This document shows positions 9,086 to 17,362 of a stretch of DNA of 64,000 bases, one piece after another. Position numbers and translations under genes: made by a program. The notes below the pieces were generated by a model, which worked only from the letters and a program-made list of their open reading frames with translations, was not told where the DNA came from and did not search any database. Source of the stretch: Virgibacillus dokdonensis (GTDB taxonomy: Bacteria; Bacillota; Bacilli; Bacillales; Amphibacillaceae); the NCBI RefSeq assembly GCF_900166595.1, contig NZ_LT745763.1:1-64000 (forward strand), in the 5' to 3' direction. The number at the start of each line of letters is the position of its first letter. Within the stretch, counting starts at the first letter, position 1.

Positions 9086-10713
9086 GTCGCACCTTTCATA
9101 GGTGCGTGGATTGAAATAACGAAATAAGTCGCTGACCATCCATCATAACCAAGTCGCACCTTTCATAGGTGCGTGGATTGAAATCATTGCTTCCTCGAGA
9201 GTATTTAATGTGTTTAGTGTCGCACCTTTCATAGGTGCGTGGATTGAAATGCTTGCCCTTTCGTCTAGTAAATCCTCTGGCAACCGTCGCACCTTTCATA
9301 GGTGCGTGGATTGAAATCCTAGCCTATGATCTAAAATTTGATAAATTATATGTCGCACCTTTCATAGGTGCGTGGATTGAAATTCACCGAAAATTGGAAC
9401 GGCCATGAAATAAGGTTGTCGCACCTTTCATAGGTGCGTGGATTGAAATAAAAATTGGTACATTAGGCCAATGTTTTTTTAGTACGTCGCACCTTTCATA
9501 GGTGCGTGGATTGAAATTCACTGACGAATTATTACAACAAACGGAAGAAGTAGTCGCACCTTTCATAGGTGCGTGGATTGAAATCTTTTTAAACCAACTC
9601 ATTACATCATCCAGTAAAGTGTCGCACCTTTCATAGGTGCGTGGATTGAAATCGACACTAATAGATTTGGAGTTGGGTCGACAGTGGGGTCGCACCTTTC
9701 ATAGGTGCGTGGATTGAAATTGCGAGTATTACCTTCGGCTTTTTAGCGTCTGCAGTCGCACCTTTCATAGGTGCGTGGATTGAAATCTTAGTGATTTTAA
9801 TTACCTAATTAAAAGTAAGTTGTCGCACCTTTCATAGGTGCGTGGATTGAAATAACGAATTAAAAGCGCTGATACAAGCGGATGCAGTCGCACCTTTCAT
9901 AGGTGCGTGGATTGAAATCCCGAATCTCTCTTTGTAACTGTAAGAAAAACCGTCGCACCTTTCATAGGTGCGTGGATTGAAATTGTAATTTCCGCAGGCT
10001 CATCATCGTCGGCTTGCGTGTCGCACCTTTCATAGGTGCGTGGATTGAAATCATTAATAATTATACATCAGAATTGATACTTAATCGTCGCACCTTTCAT
10101 AGGTGCGTGGATTGAAATCGACCGTTCGAGGTTTTTTATTTGAGACGCTCTTATCGGGTCGCACCTTTCATAGGTGCGTGGATTGAAATAATTCAAACAT
10201 ATATACCCCATTAAACATAAAGGCGTCGCACCTTTCATAGGTGCGTGGATTGAAATGCCGACCCCCTGAACGGCAAGCGCCCCAATTAAGTCGCACCTTT
10301 CATAGGTGCGTGGATTGAAATCTTGCAGACTTTCGCTTAAAAGGTCTGTCCATGGTGTCGCACCTTTCATAGGTGCGTGGATTGAAATCTCGACTACCCT
10401 CCCCTACTTATAAAAGACGAAAGGTCGCACCTTTCATAGGTGCGTGGATTGAAATTTTTTGGTTGATAATTGCTTTTGCTGTTGCTATTGTCGCACCTTT
10501 CATAGGTGCGTGGGTTGAAATCAAACGGTTATATAAACAATGAAAGAAATATTGTAGTCGCACCTTTCATAGGTGCGTGGATTGAAATGGCACTCTCGGA
10601 GCAGCTATCGCATTTACGGCTAAGTCGCACCTTTCATAGGTGCGTGGATTGAAATCGACAACTCGATCATTTTATCCTCAGTTAAAACAGGTCGCACCTT
10701 TCATAGGTGCGAC
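9086..10713 (+). CRISPR. CRISPR array 2 (type I-C), 25 repeats and 24 spacers
   Basis: The 32-bp repeats begin GTCGCACCTTTCATAGGTGC and end GTGGATTGAAAT. Starts are at 9086, 9153, 9219, 9286, 9352, 9418, 9486, 9553, 9621, 9689, 9755, 9822, 9887, 9952, 10020, 10087, 10158, 10225, 10290, 10357, 10424, 10490, 10557, 10624 and 10691. Spacers are 33-36 bp. The repeat at 10490 has one A-to-G change (GTGGGTTGAAAT). The last repeat (10691) keeps only its first 21 bases before diverging, as is common at the leader-distal end. Transcription runs rightward from the leader at 8963-9085. Spacer targets could not be searched. Confidence 0.98.
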
Positions 10714-10781
10714 AAATATCTTCACAGCATTCATTCAACCCGTTCCGCTATTTTTAGGAGATGAACCATATATTTTCCATC

Positions 10782-11342
10782 TTATTGCTTTTTGTTAACC
10801 CCATGGAGAATGTAAGGAATGATTGGTTGAATAAATGCTTTTCTCGATTGCTGACTGTTTGTTCGCCATTCAACAGAAACACCATACATACCCCAGCTTA
10901 GCATGATGGCTGTGTTTTTTAAGGCGGAACTTTCAGAAATGGAGTGCTGCTTTAATAATATGGGATAAAATATGTTCGTTAACTTATCTATAATGATACG
11001 AGATATGGTATCCTCATAGCCTGATTGGCAGCGGTGAGCCAATGAATCCCAAAAGTTAGTAATAGCAATAAAAGTACTAATAATCATATCTTCATTGATT
11101 TCTTCATAATCACTTAAATCAAAAGTTATATTTGTTATTAATCCCTCTTCTAAAGCCTGCTCCAACAGATCAAACTTATCTTCAAAATGATAATAAAAAG
11201 TAGCTCGATTAATAGTTGCTTCATTCGTAATATCCGTAACTGTGATATCTTTAAATTCTTTTTTATTAGAAAGCGTGATGAAAGAATCCATAATTAATTT
11301 TCGTGTCCGACGCATTCGAGGATCTGTGTTTGGATTACTCAT
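10782..11342 (-). CDS. TetR/AcrR family transcriptional regulator
   Basis: A 186-residue one-domain repressor with the TetR helix-turn-helix at residues ~12-58 (RRTRKLIMDSFITL, then ITNEATINRATFYYHFEDKFDL). The C-terminal ligand domain gives no clue to the effector. It is divergent from the DsbA-like gene at 11525, and a perfect dyad (11381-11403) lies between them, so it probably represses that gene and itself. It lies 69 bp beyond array 2, but nothing links it to CRISPR. The start is supported by GGAGG eleven bases upstream. Confidence 0.88.
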   Translation of the reverse strand: MSNPNTDPRMRRTRKLIMDSFITLSNKKEFKDITVTDITNEATINRATFYYHFEDKFDLLEQALEEGLITNITFDLSDYEEINEDMIISTFIAITNFWDSLAHRCQSGYEDTISRIIIDKLTNIFYPILLKQHSISESSALKNTAIMLSWGMYGVSVEWRTNSQQSRKAFIQPIIPYILHGVNKKQ

Positions 11343-11380
11343 ATATTTTTCCTCCTCTTTTTCAACGATTTATTAATAGT

Positions 11381-11403
11381 GTTGGATAAGCAACATATCC
11401 AAC
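11381..11403. promoter_or_regulatory. Candidate TetR operator (perfect dyad)
   Basis: GTTGGATA (11381-11388) and TATCCAAC (11396-11403) are exact inverted 8-bp arms around seven bases, in the 182-bp space between two divergent genes. Size and location fit a TetR dimer site controlling both promoters. Confidence 0.6.
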
Positions 11404-11524
11404 GAAATATCGATACTAATGAATTAAATTATGTACTACAATACGAATAGAAAGCAACTAACGTACCTTCAAGAGTTGAGGAAAATGTTCATAGATAGTT
11501 TTTTAAACGAGGAGGTTTTCAAAT

Positions 11525-12451
11525 ATGTCAAACAAGGATCAAATGATCTGTGATTTGGAGACGGGCGTGTGCGGTGAGGTTGAAGACAAAGAAATGGAAA
11601 TGATGGATTTCGACCAACCGGATAATTCAATAGATTTGTACTATGTGACGGATCCTATCTGTTCACACTGTTGGGCATTAGAACCTGTTCTTCGCAGATT
11701 TGTGAAGCAATATGGTTCGTATGTTAATGTTCGAGTTGTAATGGGAGGGTTATTGGAAAAATGGGAAGGGTTTGGCGACCATAAGAATGGCATTTCTAAG
11801 CCGGAAGATGTAGCTTTACATTGGAAAGAAGTTGGTGAGCATAGTCGAATGCCAATTGACGGTACACTTTGGTACGATAACCCTGTTCAATCTTCCTACC
11901 CTCCTTCCCGTGTGTATAAAGTCATTCAAAAACAGAGTGAAGCATTAGCGGAAGTATATCTGCGTCGAATTCGAGAAGCTGTATTTGCGTTTAATCAAAC
12001 GGTTTCTGAACGCTCTGTGCTTGTTGACATTGTAAATAGAATGGGATTGGATGGAGTAACAATCGTTGATGAAGCTGGGTCTGCTCGTGCGCAACAGTTA
12101 TTGAATGAAGATTTTCAGCTTGCAGCAAGGTTAGGTGTCAGAGGTTTCCCTACAATCATTATGATGAATGAAGAAAATAAAGGAGTTAAAATAGTAGGTG
12201 TTAGAGAGCTGAATAACTATATTGCTGGATTACAGAAAGTGATAGGTGTGGAGGATTTAAAAGCAGAGAGCCGACCTTCCCTACCCACTTTGTTGCAGGA
12301 GGAAAGGCTCTTATTCGCGAAGGAAGTTGAGGAAATGTATGATTTATCTCCGACTGATTTCCCTGATTTTGTAAAAAAAGAGCTGCCTACAAATCAATAT
12401 CACATGAAAGAAGTTTTAGGGGAGACGTATTTATCCAGTATAGAATCATAG
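11525..12451 (+). CDS. DsbA-family (FrnE-like) thioredoxin-fold protein
   Basis: A 308-residue thioredoxin-fold protein. After a short N-terminal segment holding two cysteines (MICDLETGVCG) comes DLYYVTDPICSHCWALEP with a CSHC active site near residue 55. A helical insert follows, then the cis-proline loop GVRGFPTIIMM near residue 220. The arrangement matches cytosolic FrnE/SpxH-related DsbA-family proteins of bacilli. No signal peptide is seen, so a cytoplasmic redox or adaptor role is likely. GAGGAGG precedes the ATG. Probably controlled by the divergent TetR protein. Confidence 0.8.
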   Translation: MSNKDQMICDLETGVCGEVEDKEMEMMDFDQPDNSIDLYYVTDPICSHCWALEPVLRRFVKQYGSYVNVRVVMGGLLEKWEGFGDHKNGISKPEDVALHWKEVGEHSRMPIDGTLWYDNPVQSSYPPSRVYKVIQKQSEALAEVYLRRIREAVFAFNQTVSERSVLVDIVNRMGLDGVTIVDEAGSARAQQLLNEDFQLAARLGVRGFPTIIMMNEENKGVKIVGVRELNNYIAGLQKVIGVEDLKAESRPSLPTLLQEERLLFAKEVEEMYDLSPTDFPDFVKKELPTNQYHMKEVLGETYLSSIES

Positions 12452-12474
12452 ATGCCTTTGTGGATGCTAGTGTT

Positions 12475-12505
12475 GCAGTAGGAGGTAGCAAGACATTCCT
12501 ACTGC
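12475..12505. terminator. Hairpin between convergent genes
   Basis: GCAGTAGGA and TCCTACTGC form a 9-bp stem with a 13-base loop, 23 bp after the DsbA-like stop and 14 bp from the convergent LysR stop. A short T-run (GCTGTTTT) follows on the plus strand. Likely a bidirectional terminator. Confidence 0.6.
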
Positions 12506-12518
12506 ATGCTGTTTTGCG

Positions 12519-13412
12519 TTATTTAGCATAAGGCCATTTCTGTTGCAACATATTGATAAAAGTGACTACGTTTCGCTTGTTTTTCATAATAGGTGAATAA
12601 ACATAGGAAAATGTCCGTCTGAAATGCATGTCTTCCATCTGCAAAATGGCGAGTTGTTTTAATTGAACATCCCGCTCAATCACACTGTAAGAAAGTAAAG
12701 AAAGTCCCATCCCATTAATAACACTTTCCTTTACCCCTTGATTACTACCAATGGTAATAATGGATTTCACTTTTAATCCGTTGGAGCGAATGACATGCTC
12801 TAAATACTCGCGTGTCCCCGACCCTTTTTCACGGGAAATCCATGCTTGGCTTTGCAAATCTGAAGTAGTTACTTCCGCCTTATTTGCTAATTTATGCTGA
12901 TGAGGTGCAACAACCCATAATTCATCTTCCATAAACGGGCATACAGCTAGTTCTTTATCACTCGTTTGTCCTTCAATAAGTCCAATATCCACCTGAAAAT
13001 GTTTTGTTTGCTGGACAATTTCCTCTGTATTTCCAATAACTACTTCCAATTCAAGCTCGGGGTAAGCTGTATGTACATCTGCAAGTAAAGCTGGCAATAT
13101 ATACTCCCCGATCGTAAAGCTGGCACCTATCTTTAACCTACCTTTTACGATTTCTTGTTGTTCTAATATATCACGTTTGGTTTGTTCATAAATCTTCAAA
13201 ATTTGTTTGGCGCGTTCATACAGGATTTCCCCTGTTGGTGATAGTTGCAATGATTTTCGGGAACGAACTACTAATTCTGTTGCTAGTTCACGTTCCAGAT
13301 TCTTTATATGTAAGCTGACACTCGGCTGCGATATGTGTAAGACTTCCGCTGTTTTGGTGAAATTTTTAACTTCTGCCAAAGTAATGAAAGTACGTAAAGC
13401 ATCATAATACAT
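12519..13412 (-). CDS. LysR-family transcriptional regulator (CysL-like)
   Basis: A 297-residue LysR regulator. The winged helix is at residues 1-60 (ALRTFITLAEVKNFTKTAEV then HISQPSVSLHIKNLE), followed by a periplasmic-binding-like effector domain beginning KGRLKIGASFTIGEYILP. This resembles the CysL/YwfK group linked to sulfur metabolism in bacilli. It is divergent from a YeiH-family transporter gene 107 bp away, a common pairing, and probably controls it. A GGGG tract ten bases upstream supports the ATG at 13412. Confidence 0.88.
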   Translation of the reverse strand: MYYDALRTFITLAEVKNFTKTAEVLHISQPSVSLHIKNLERELATELVVRSRKSLQLSPTGEILYERAKQILKIYEQTKRDILEQQEIVKGRLKIGASFTIGEYILPALLADVHTAYPELELEVVIGNTEEIVQQTKHFQVDIGLIEGQTSDKELAVCPFMEDELWVVAPHQHKLANKAEVTTSDLQSQAWISREKGSGTREYLEHVIRSNGLKVKSIITIGSNQGVKESVINGMGLSLLSYSVIERDVQLKQLAILQMEDMHFRRTFSYVYSPIMKNKRNVVTFINMLQQKWPYAK

Positions 13413-13519
13413 GTAGCCATCCCCTTTTTTATTAAGAAAGATAATAATAACAATTATTTATATGTATTTTACTAATAATATTTCGTTCGGTAAAGTAAAA
13501 GGGAGAGAGATAAAAGGAT

Positions 13520-14542
13520 GTGAATGTGGTGGAGAATAAAGAAAAGAGAACGGGACGTCTTGCATTTATTCAAGGAATAGGCATTACATTAATCATTGCT
13601 ATTATAGCTAACTATGTTGCGAAACTGCCTTTTTTATCGATTATGGGTCAGCTTGTTATTGCTATTATTATAGGTATGCTATGGAAGCAGATAGTTGGTG
13701 TTCCAAGTCATCTCCAAAAAGGAGTTACATTTTCTAATAAAAAGCTACTCCGTTTCGGGATTATTTTATTAGGTATGCGACTCAACCTAGTAGATATCTA
13801 TGAAGCGGGAATAAGTGTATTTATGATTGCAGCTATTTGTTTGGTATTTACTTTAATTGTTGTCTACGGATTAACAAGGTGGTTTGGAGTAGGCAAACGA
13901 CTAGGGATTTTAACAGCATGTGGGACAGCGATTTGTGGTGCTGCAGCAGTGGTTGCGGTTGCACCACAAGTAAAGGCAAAAGATGATGAGACAGCTGTTG
14001 GTGCAGCTACAGTTGCAGTGTTAGGAACACTGTTTACGTTAATTTACAGTGTAATTTATACGATGTTACATTTATCGCCGACTGGATACGGCATTTTTAC
14101 AGGTGCTACACTGCACGAAATAGCACATGTGATAGCGGCGGCTGATGTTGCCGGAAGTGAAGCTGTAGATTTAGCTGTTATTGTTAAATTAACGAGAGTG
14201 GCATTATTAGTTCCGGTTGTGATTGTCGTAGGTTACTTGTTTCAGCGAAGCGGGGAAGAAACGGGTAAAAAAGTATCGATGTCCATTATTCCTTGGTTTA
14301 TCTTAGGTTTTCTTGCAATGAGTGGATTTAATACACTTGGCATTGTATCACAATCTGTTGCGGATTTGATTGTTGCTACTGCCTATTTGCTTATTGCCAT
14401 GGCGATGGCAGGTCTTGGCTTGAATGTTGATTTAAAGACGTTTCGAAGACTTGGAATGAAGTCTTTTGCAGCGGGGGTTGTTGGATCTGTTTTGCTTGTA
14501 GTATTAGGGTACTCACTCGTCATGCTATTTCAACTAAATTAA
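13520..14542 (+). CDS. YeiH/UPF0324-family membrane transporter (putative sulfate exporter)
   Basis: A polytopic membrane protein of 340 residues. The family signature is visible as FGIILLGMRLNL near residue 79, TACGTAICGAAAVVAVAP near 133, and GATLHEIAHVIAAA near 195. UPF0324 proteins are commonly annotated as sulfate exporters; substrate evidence is thin. Several GTG codons cluster at the start (13520, 13526, 13529) behind AAAAGGA, so the exact start is uncertain by up to three codons. It pairs with the divergent LysR gene. Confidence 0.85.
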   Translation: MNVVENKEKRTGRLAFIQGIGITLIIAIIANYVAKLPFLSIMGQLVIAIIIGMLWKQIVGVPSHLQKGVTFSNKKLLRFGIILLGMRLNLVDIYEAGISVFMIAAICLVFTLIVVYGLTRWFGVGKRLGILTACGTAICGAAAVVAVAPQVKAKDDETAVGAATVAVLGTLFTLIYSVIYTMLHLSPTGYGIFTGATLHEIAHVIAAADVAGSEAVDLAVIVKLTRVALLVPVVIVVGYLFQRSGEETGKKVSMSIIPWFILGFLAMSGFNTLGIVSQSVADLIVATAYLLIAMAMAGLGLNVDLKTFRRLGMKSFAAGVVGSVLLVVLGYSLVMLFQLN

Positions 14543-14748
14543 AACATGTGTTCAGTCGTAAAAATATATCTTTTTAACGTCTCATGAAGTTGGTATCTAT
14601 TATATCGTATGTGAATCATGGTTGAGTAGAAAAAATAGGCTTGTTGCCAAGTTTTATAGCGAAAAAACACTGTCGTTTTTTTATACGATAAACCTTTAGA
14701 CTTTCCTATAGTATAATAAAAGCAAAAGACAGCGAGGAGCTACCATAA

Positions 14749-15315
14749 ATGACATCAGAAAAACAAAAAATGATTAAAGGTGAATTATACAATCCAGCTG
14801 ATCCAATACTTGCCCATGATCGAGAAATTTGCCGAATGAAAACGCGGCTGTTTAATCAAACAATAGAAACGGAGCTAGCAAAACGTAAGGAGTTGTTACA
14901 AGATTTATTTGGTTCTACGGGAAATGAACTCTATATCGAGCCAACATTTCGTTGTGATTACGGGTATAACATTCATGTAGGCAATCATTTTTACGCTAAT
15001 TTTGATTGTGTCATGTTAGATGTTTGTGAGATTAAGATTGGCGATAACTGTATGCTGGCTCCAGGAGTACATATTTATACAGCGACACATCCCTTAAAAG
15101 CGGATGAAAGAAATGCCGGGAAGGAGTATGGAAAGCCTGTAACAATTGGCGACAATGTTTGGATTGGTGGGCGTGCTATTATTAATCCAGGCATAAGTAT
15201 TGGCACTAATGCTGTCGTTGCCTCAGGTTCAGTCGTAGTAAAAGATGTTCTCGCAAATACGGTTGTTGGTGGAAATCCAGCTAGAGTGTTAAAGCAAATG
15301 GATAATAATTCATAG
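14749..15315 (+). CDS. maa: Sugar O-acetyltransferase (maltose acetyltransferase family)
   Basis: A 188-residue left-handed beta-helix acetyltransferase. The N-terminal maltose-acetyltransferase cap ([20 protein letters not shown]) is followed by hexapeptide repeats. Acceptor-site motifs are visible: [20 protein letters not shown] near residue 68 and the catalytic histidine in TATHPL near 109. Acetyl-CoA-binding turns [15 protein letters not shown] and VVGGNPARV follow. Such enzymes acetylate maltose, glucose or galactosides. Single gene with its own GAGGAG site and a hairpin terminator behind it. Confidence 0.9.
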   Translation: MTSEKQKMIKGELYNPADPILAHDREICRMKTRLFNQTIETELAKRKELLQDLFGSTGNELYIEPTFRCDYGYNIHVGNHFYANFDCVMLDVCEIKIGDNCMLAPGVHIYTATHPLKADERNAGKEYGKPVTIGDNVWIGGRAIINPGISIGTNAVVASGSVVVKDVLANTVVGGNPARVLKQMDNNS

Positions 15316-15324
15316 GATGTTACA

Positions 15325-15352
15325 GGCGCTATTATGAAAACATTATAGCGCC
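15325..15352 (+). terminator. Hairpin after maa
   Basis: GGCGCTAT and ATAGCGCC form an 8-bp stem 10 bp behind the maa stop. Only a weak T-rich tail (TTATCGTATAAG) follows, so termination efficiency is doubtful. Confidence 0.5.
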
Positions 15353-15510
15353 TTATCGTATAAGATTTATGCATAAAGAGTCAACAATTTTAATAAAAAA
15401 AGGTGTTAATGATGCTCTTTTTAATTAAAAAGTACAGGGCATTCGCAGCGGCTAATTGATGCACACGGGAATATAGTATTGTAAAAGCTTTTAGGGAGGG
15501 GGTTTTTACA

Positions 15511-15795
15511 ATGCGGAGACAGCGTAAGGCAGCCTTCTGTTTTCCGGGCGGATACCGCTGGTGTGGTCCTGGATGCAGTGGTCCGGGTGAACCCATCAAT
15601 GATGTAGATGCAATTTGCAAGGAACATGATTTGTGTTATAGACGTACTGGAGATCACTGTAAATGCGATCAAGCATTTCTTGAGCGGATGCAGTTGAAAA
15701 TCGATCCTACAACTGTAAAGGGAAGGCATGCTCGTACCATGTATCATTACATGAGATACCAAAGCTTATTTACGTGTGGGTTTAGAAAAATGTAA
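15511..15795 (+). CDS. Small phospholipase A2-like protein
   Basis: A 94-residue protein carrying the secreted-phospholipase-A2 core: a Ca2+-loop-like stretch YRWCGPGCSGPGEP (residues 15-28), the catalytic dyad CKEHDLCY (H39, D40), and CKCDQAF (C50-D53), matching the downstream Cys/Asp motif of the fold. Eight cysteines in all suggest disulfides, yet no signal peptide or membrane segment is visible. Related short bacillus ORFs are annotated as PLA2/parvovirus VP1-like. An AGGGAGGGGG site ten bases before the ATG shows it is a real gene. Substrate and location are unknown. Confidence 0.8.
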   Translation: MRRQRKAAFCFPGGYRWCGPGCSGPGEPINDVDAICKEHDLCYRRTGDHCKCDQAFLERMQLKIDPTTVKGRHARTMYHYMRYQSLFTCGFRKM

Positions 15796-16127
15796 TATGG
15801 TCTCAGTTAATAACCATGAAATGTTTAAAGCCCCTATAAAAGAGTAGACTGTTCTATGAGAAGTTTCATCGCGCATGGGATGTTTTTTCAAAAAAGGGTT
15901 ATTTTGTTAGTTAACTAGCTGAAAACATCCGCATTATCTTAAGATCAGTCACTCTTTCGGAATACTACAAAACTGTTTCTATCACCCGTTTTAAGGTTGT
16001 ATCAACCTGCCGCTATCTCGTCTGAAATAATGTTATCTTGCTTTAGGCATACCCACTTTAAATATAAGGAAAATGTTCTTAGTCATGAATTATAATCTCA
16101 TTCGAGGGTGGTTGAACTCTATAACTT
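15796..16127. other. Intergenic, nothing assignable
   Basis: 332 bp between the PLA2-like gene and the stop of the minus-strand GntR gene. Stop codons are frequent in all frames; no convincing hairpin or coding stretch was seen. Confidence 0.6.
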
Positions 16128-16841
16128 TTAATTAAAGTCCAAGTAATATTTATAGGATTTCCCGATATAGTAGTTTATTGTGTATTCATAAAAATTTTTG
16201 GGTTTACATGAAGTGAAACGTGTTCGTTTTAAAACAGGTTCATGTTTGGTGATACTTAATGCTGTACGTACTTCATAATTAGGTAGAACCGCTTCTACAA
16301 CTTCACTATTATCTTTCACTTGAATTCCGTGTTGATGAAGGTAAGAGTAAAAAGAATCATAATAATCATTGGGATCTAAAGAGAAATTTTCATCCTTTTT
16401 AAAGTATGATACGGAATAAACAAAGGCTTGTTTCGAATCTCCTCGTATCCTTTTTAAGATCATTACTTTATCGCCGATATTAGTGTTTAAGTACATGGCA
16501 AGCTTTTTATCAGCATCGGTTATCTCTAATTTGACATCCATTGTCCGTGCTTTTTCACCTAATTCTCTCATCTCTTCTGTGAAGCTTTTTACAACGGTGA
16601 AATTATCTGAAGGTTCAACGAAATCGGTTACAAAGGTTCCCTTAGCTCTTTGGCGACGAAGCAAATCTTCTTTCACCAATTCATCGATTGCCTTTCTTAT
16701 TGTAATTCTACTCACATCATATATTTTACACAATTCCACTTCGGTTGGGATTTTATTCCCTTCTTTCCATTTCCCCATTTTAATATTATCTCGCAAACGA
16801 TCTGCAATTTGAACATATAATGGGATTGCATTACTAGCCAA
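16128..16841 (-). CDS. GntR-family (HutC/UTRA) transcriptional regulator of the mannose-type PTS locus
   Basis: A 237-residue regulator with a GntR winged helix at residues ~5-70 (PLYVQIADRLRDNIKMGKW, PTEVELCKIYDVSRITIRKAI) and a UTRA sugar-phosphate-binding domain after it. The start is a TTG at 16841, seven bases after AGGAGG. It is divergent from the isomerase fusion gene, and its own promoter region, the isomerase promoter and the PTS promoter all contain the palindrome GTTATAAC, supporting one regulon. The effector is probably a phosphorylated sugar from the PTS. Confidence 0.88.
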   Translation of the reverse strand: MASNAIPLYVQIADRLRDNIKMGKWKEGNKIPTEVELCKIYDVSRITIRKAIDELVKEDLLRRQRAKGTFVTDFVEPSDNFTVVKSFTEEMRELGEKARTMDVKLEITDADKKLAMYLNTNIGDKVMILKRIRGDSKQAFVYSVSYFKKDENFSLDPNDYYDSFYSYLHQHGIQVKDNSEVVEAVLPNYEVRTALSITKHEPVLKRTRFTSCKPKNFYEYTINYYIGKSYKYYLDFN

Positions 16842-16869
16842 AATGTTTCCTCCTATCTATATGAAGTAT

Positions 16870-16879
16870 TGTTATAACA
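16870..16879. promoter_or_regulatory. Candidate GntR operator 1 (autoregulatory)
   Basis: TGTTATAACA is a perfect 10-bp palindrome 29 bp upstream of the gntR start codon. It contains the GT-TATA-AC core typical of HutC-type sites and shared with the two sites downstream. Confidence 0.6.
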
Positions 16880-17272
16880 TTATATCATATCGAGTGGTAT
16901 AGTTCATACAAAATACATAAGAGAACGGAATTAATTACCAAAAACATAAATGTTTAATTGCATTGTCCAACAATGGGAACAGTTGAGCAAAACGAATAGA
17001 TTTGTTGTATAGAATTCAACAACAGATAGCTTACAATGGAAATTACTCTTATTTTGGAACCTCCTCGTTTAGGGACATGCGGTCATCATAAGGCGAAGTA
17101 GCTTTCAACGCCATGAAGGTAAGGTCGTGTCCCATCCCAGACACAGATTATGTGCATTTCCTTTGTTTTTAGATTCATTTTCCTCTGTATTTCTGCGCTT
17201 TAATATATTTTCTTTTCCCAGCTTGAAGATATGAATAATTTAGGTAAGGTTTACAAAAAAATATAATATCTA
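16880..17272. other. Divergent intergenic region, mostly unassigned
   Basis: Long spacer between gntR and the isomerase fusion gene. The only structure noted is an imperfect dyad TTGTTG/CAACAA (17002-17023). No ORF is supported. Confidence 0.5.
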
Positions 17273-17331
17273 TTGCAACCTATATTTAAGTCTGATATTA
17301 TTTACATTAATGTTATATGGTTATAACATTA
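17273..17331 (+). promoter_or_regulatory. Promoter and GntR operator 2 of the isomerase fusion gene
   Basis: TTGCAA (17273-17278), 17 bp, TATTAT (17296-17301) is a good sigma-A promoter. A perfect dyad immediately downstream, TAATGTTATA (17308-17317) and TATAACATTA (17322-17331), covers the expected transcription start and contains GTTATAAC (17320-17327). This placement fits repression. Confidence 0.7.
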
Positions 17332-17362
17332 TTACAATAAAGTAAAGAAGGGAGCAGTTATT

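Noticed and set aside
10782-12451. TetR and DsbA-like genes as CRISPR accessory genes
   Set aside because: They only lie next to array 2, have their own operator, and neither family is known for a CRISPR role.
15421-15762. Minus-strand 113-codon frame opposite the PLA2-like gene
   Set aside because: The plus-strand gene has the coherent PLA2 motifs and a strong ribosome-binding site; the antisense frame has neither.
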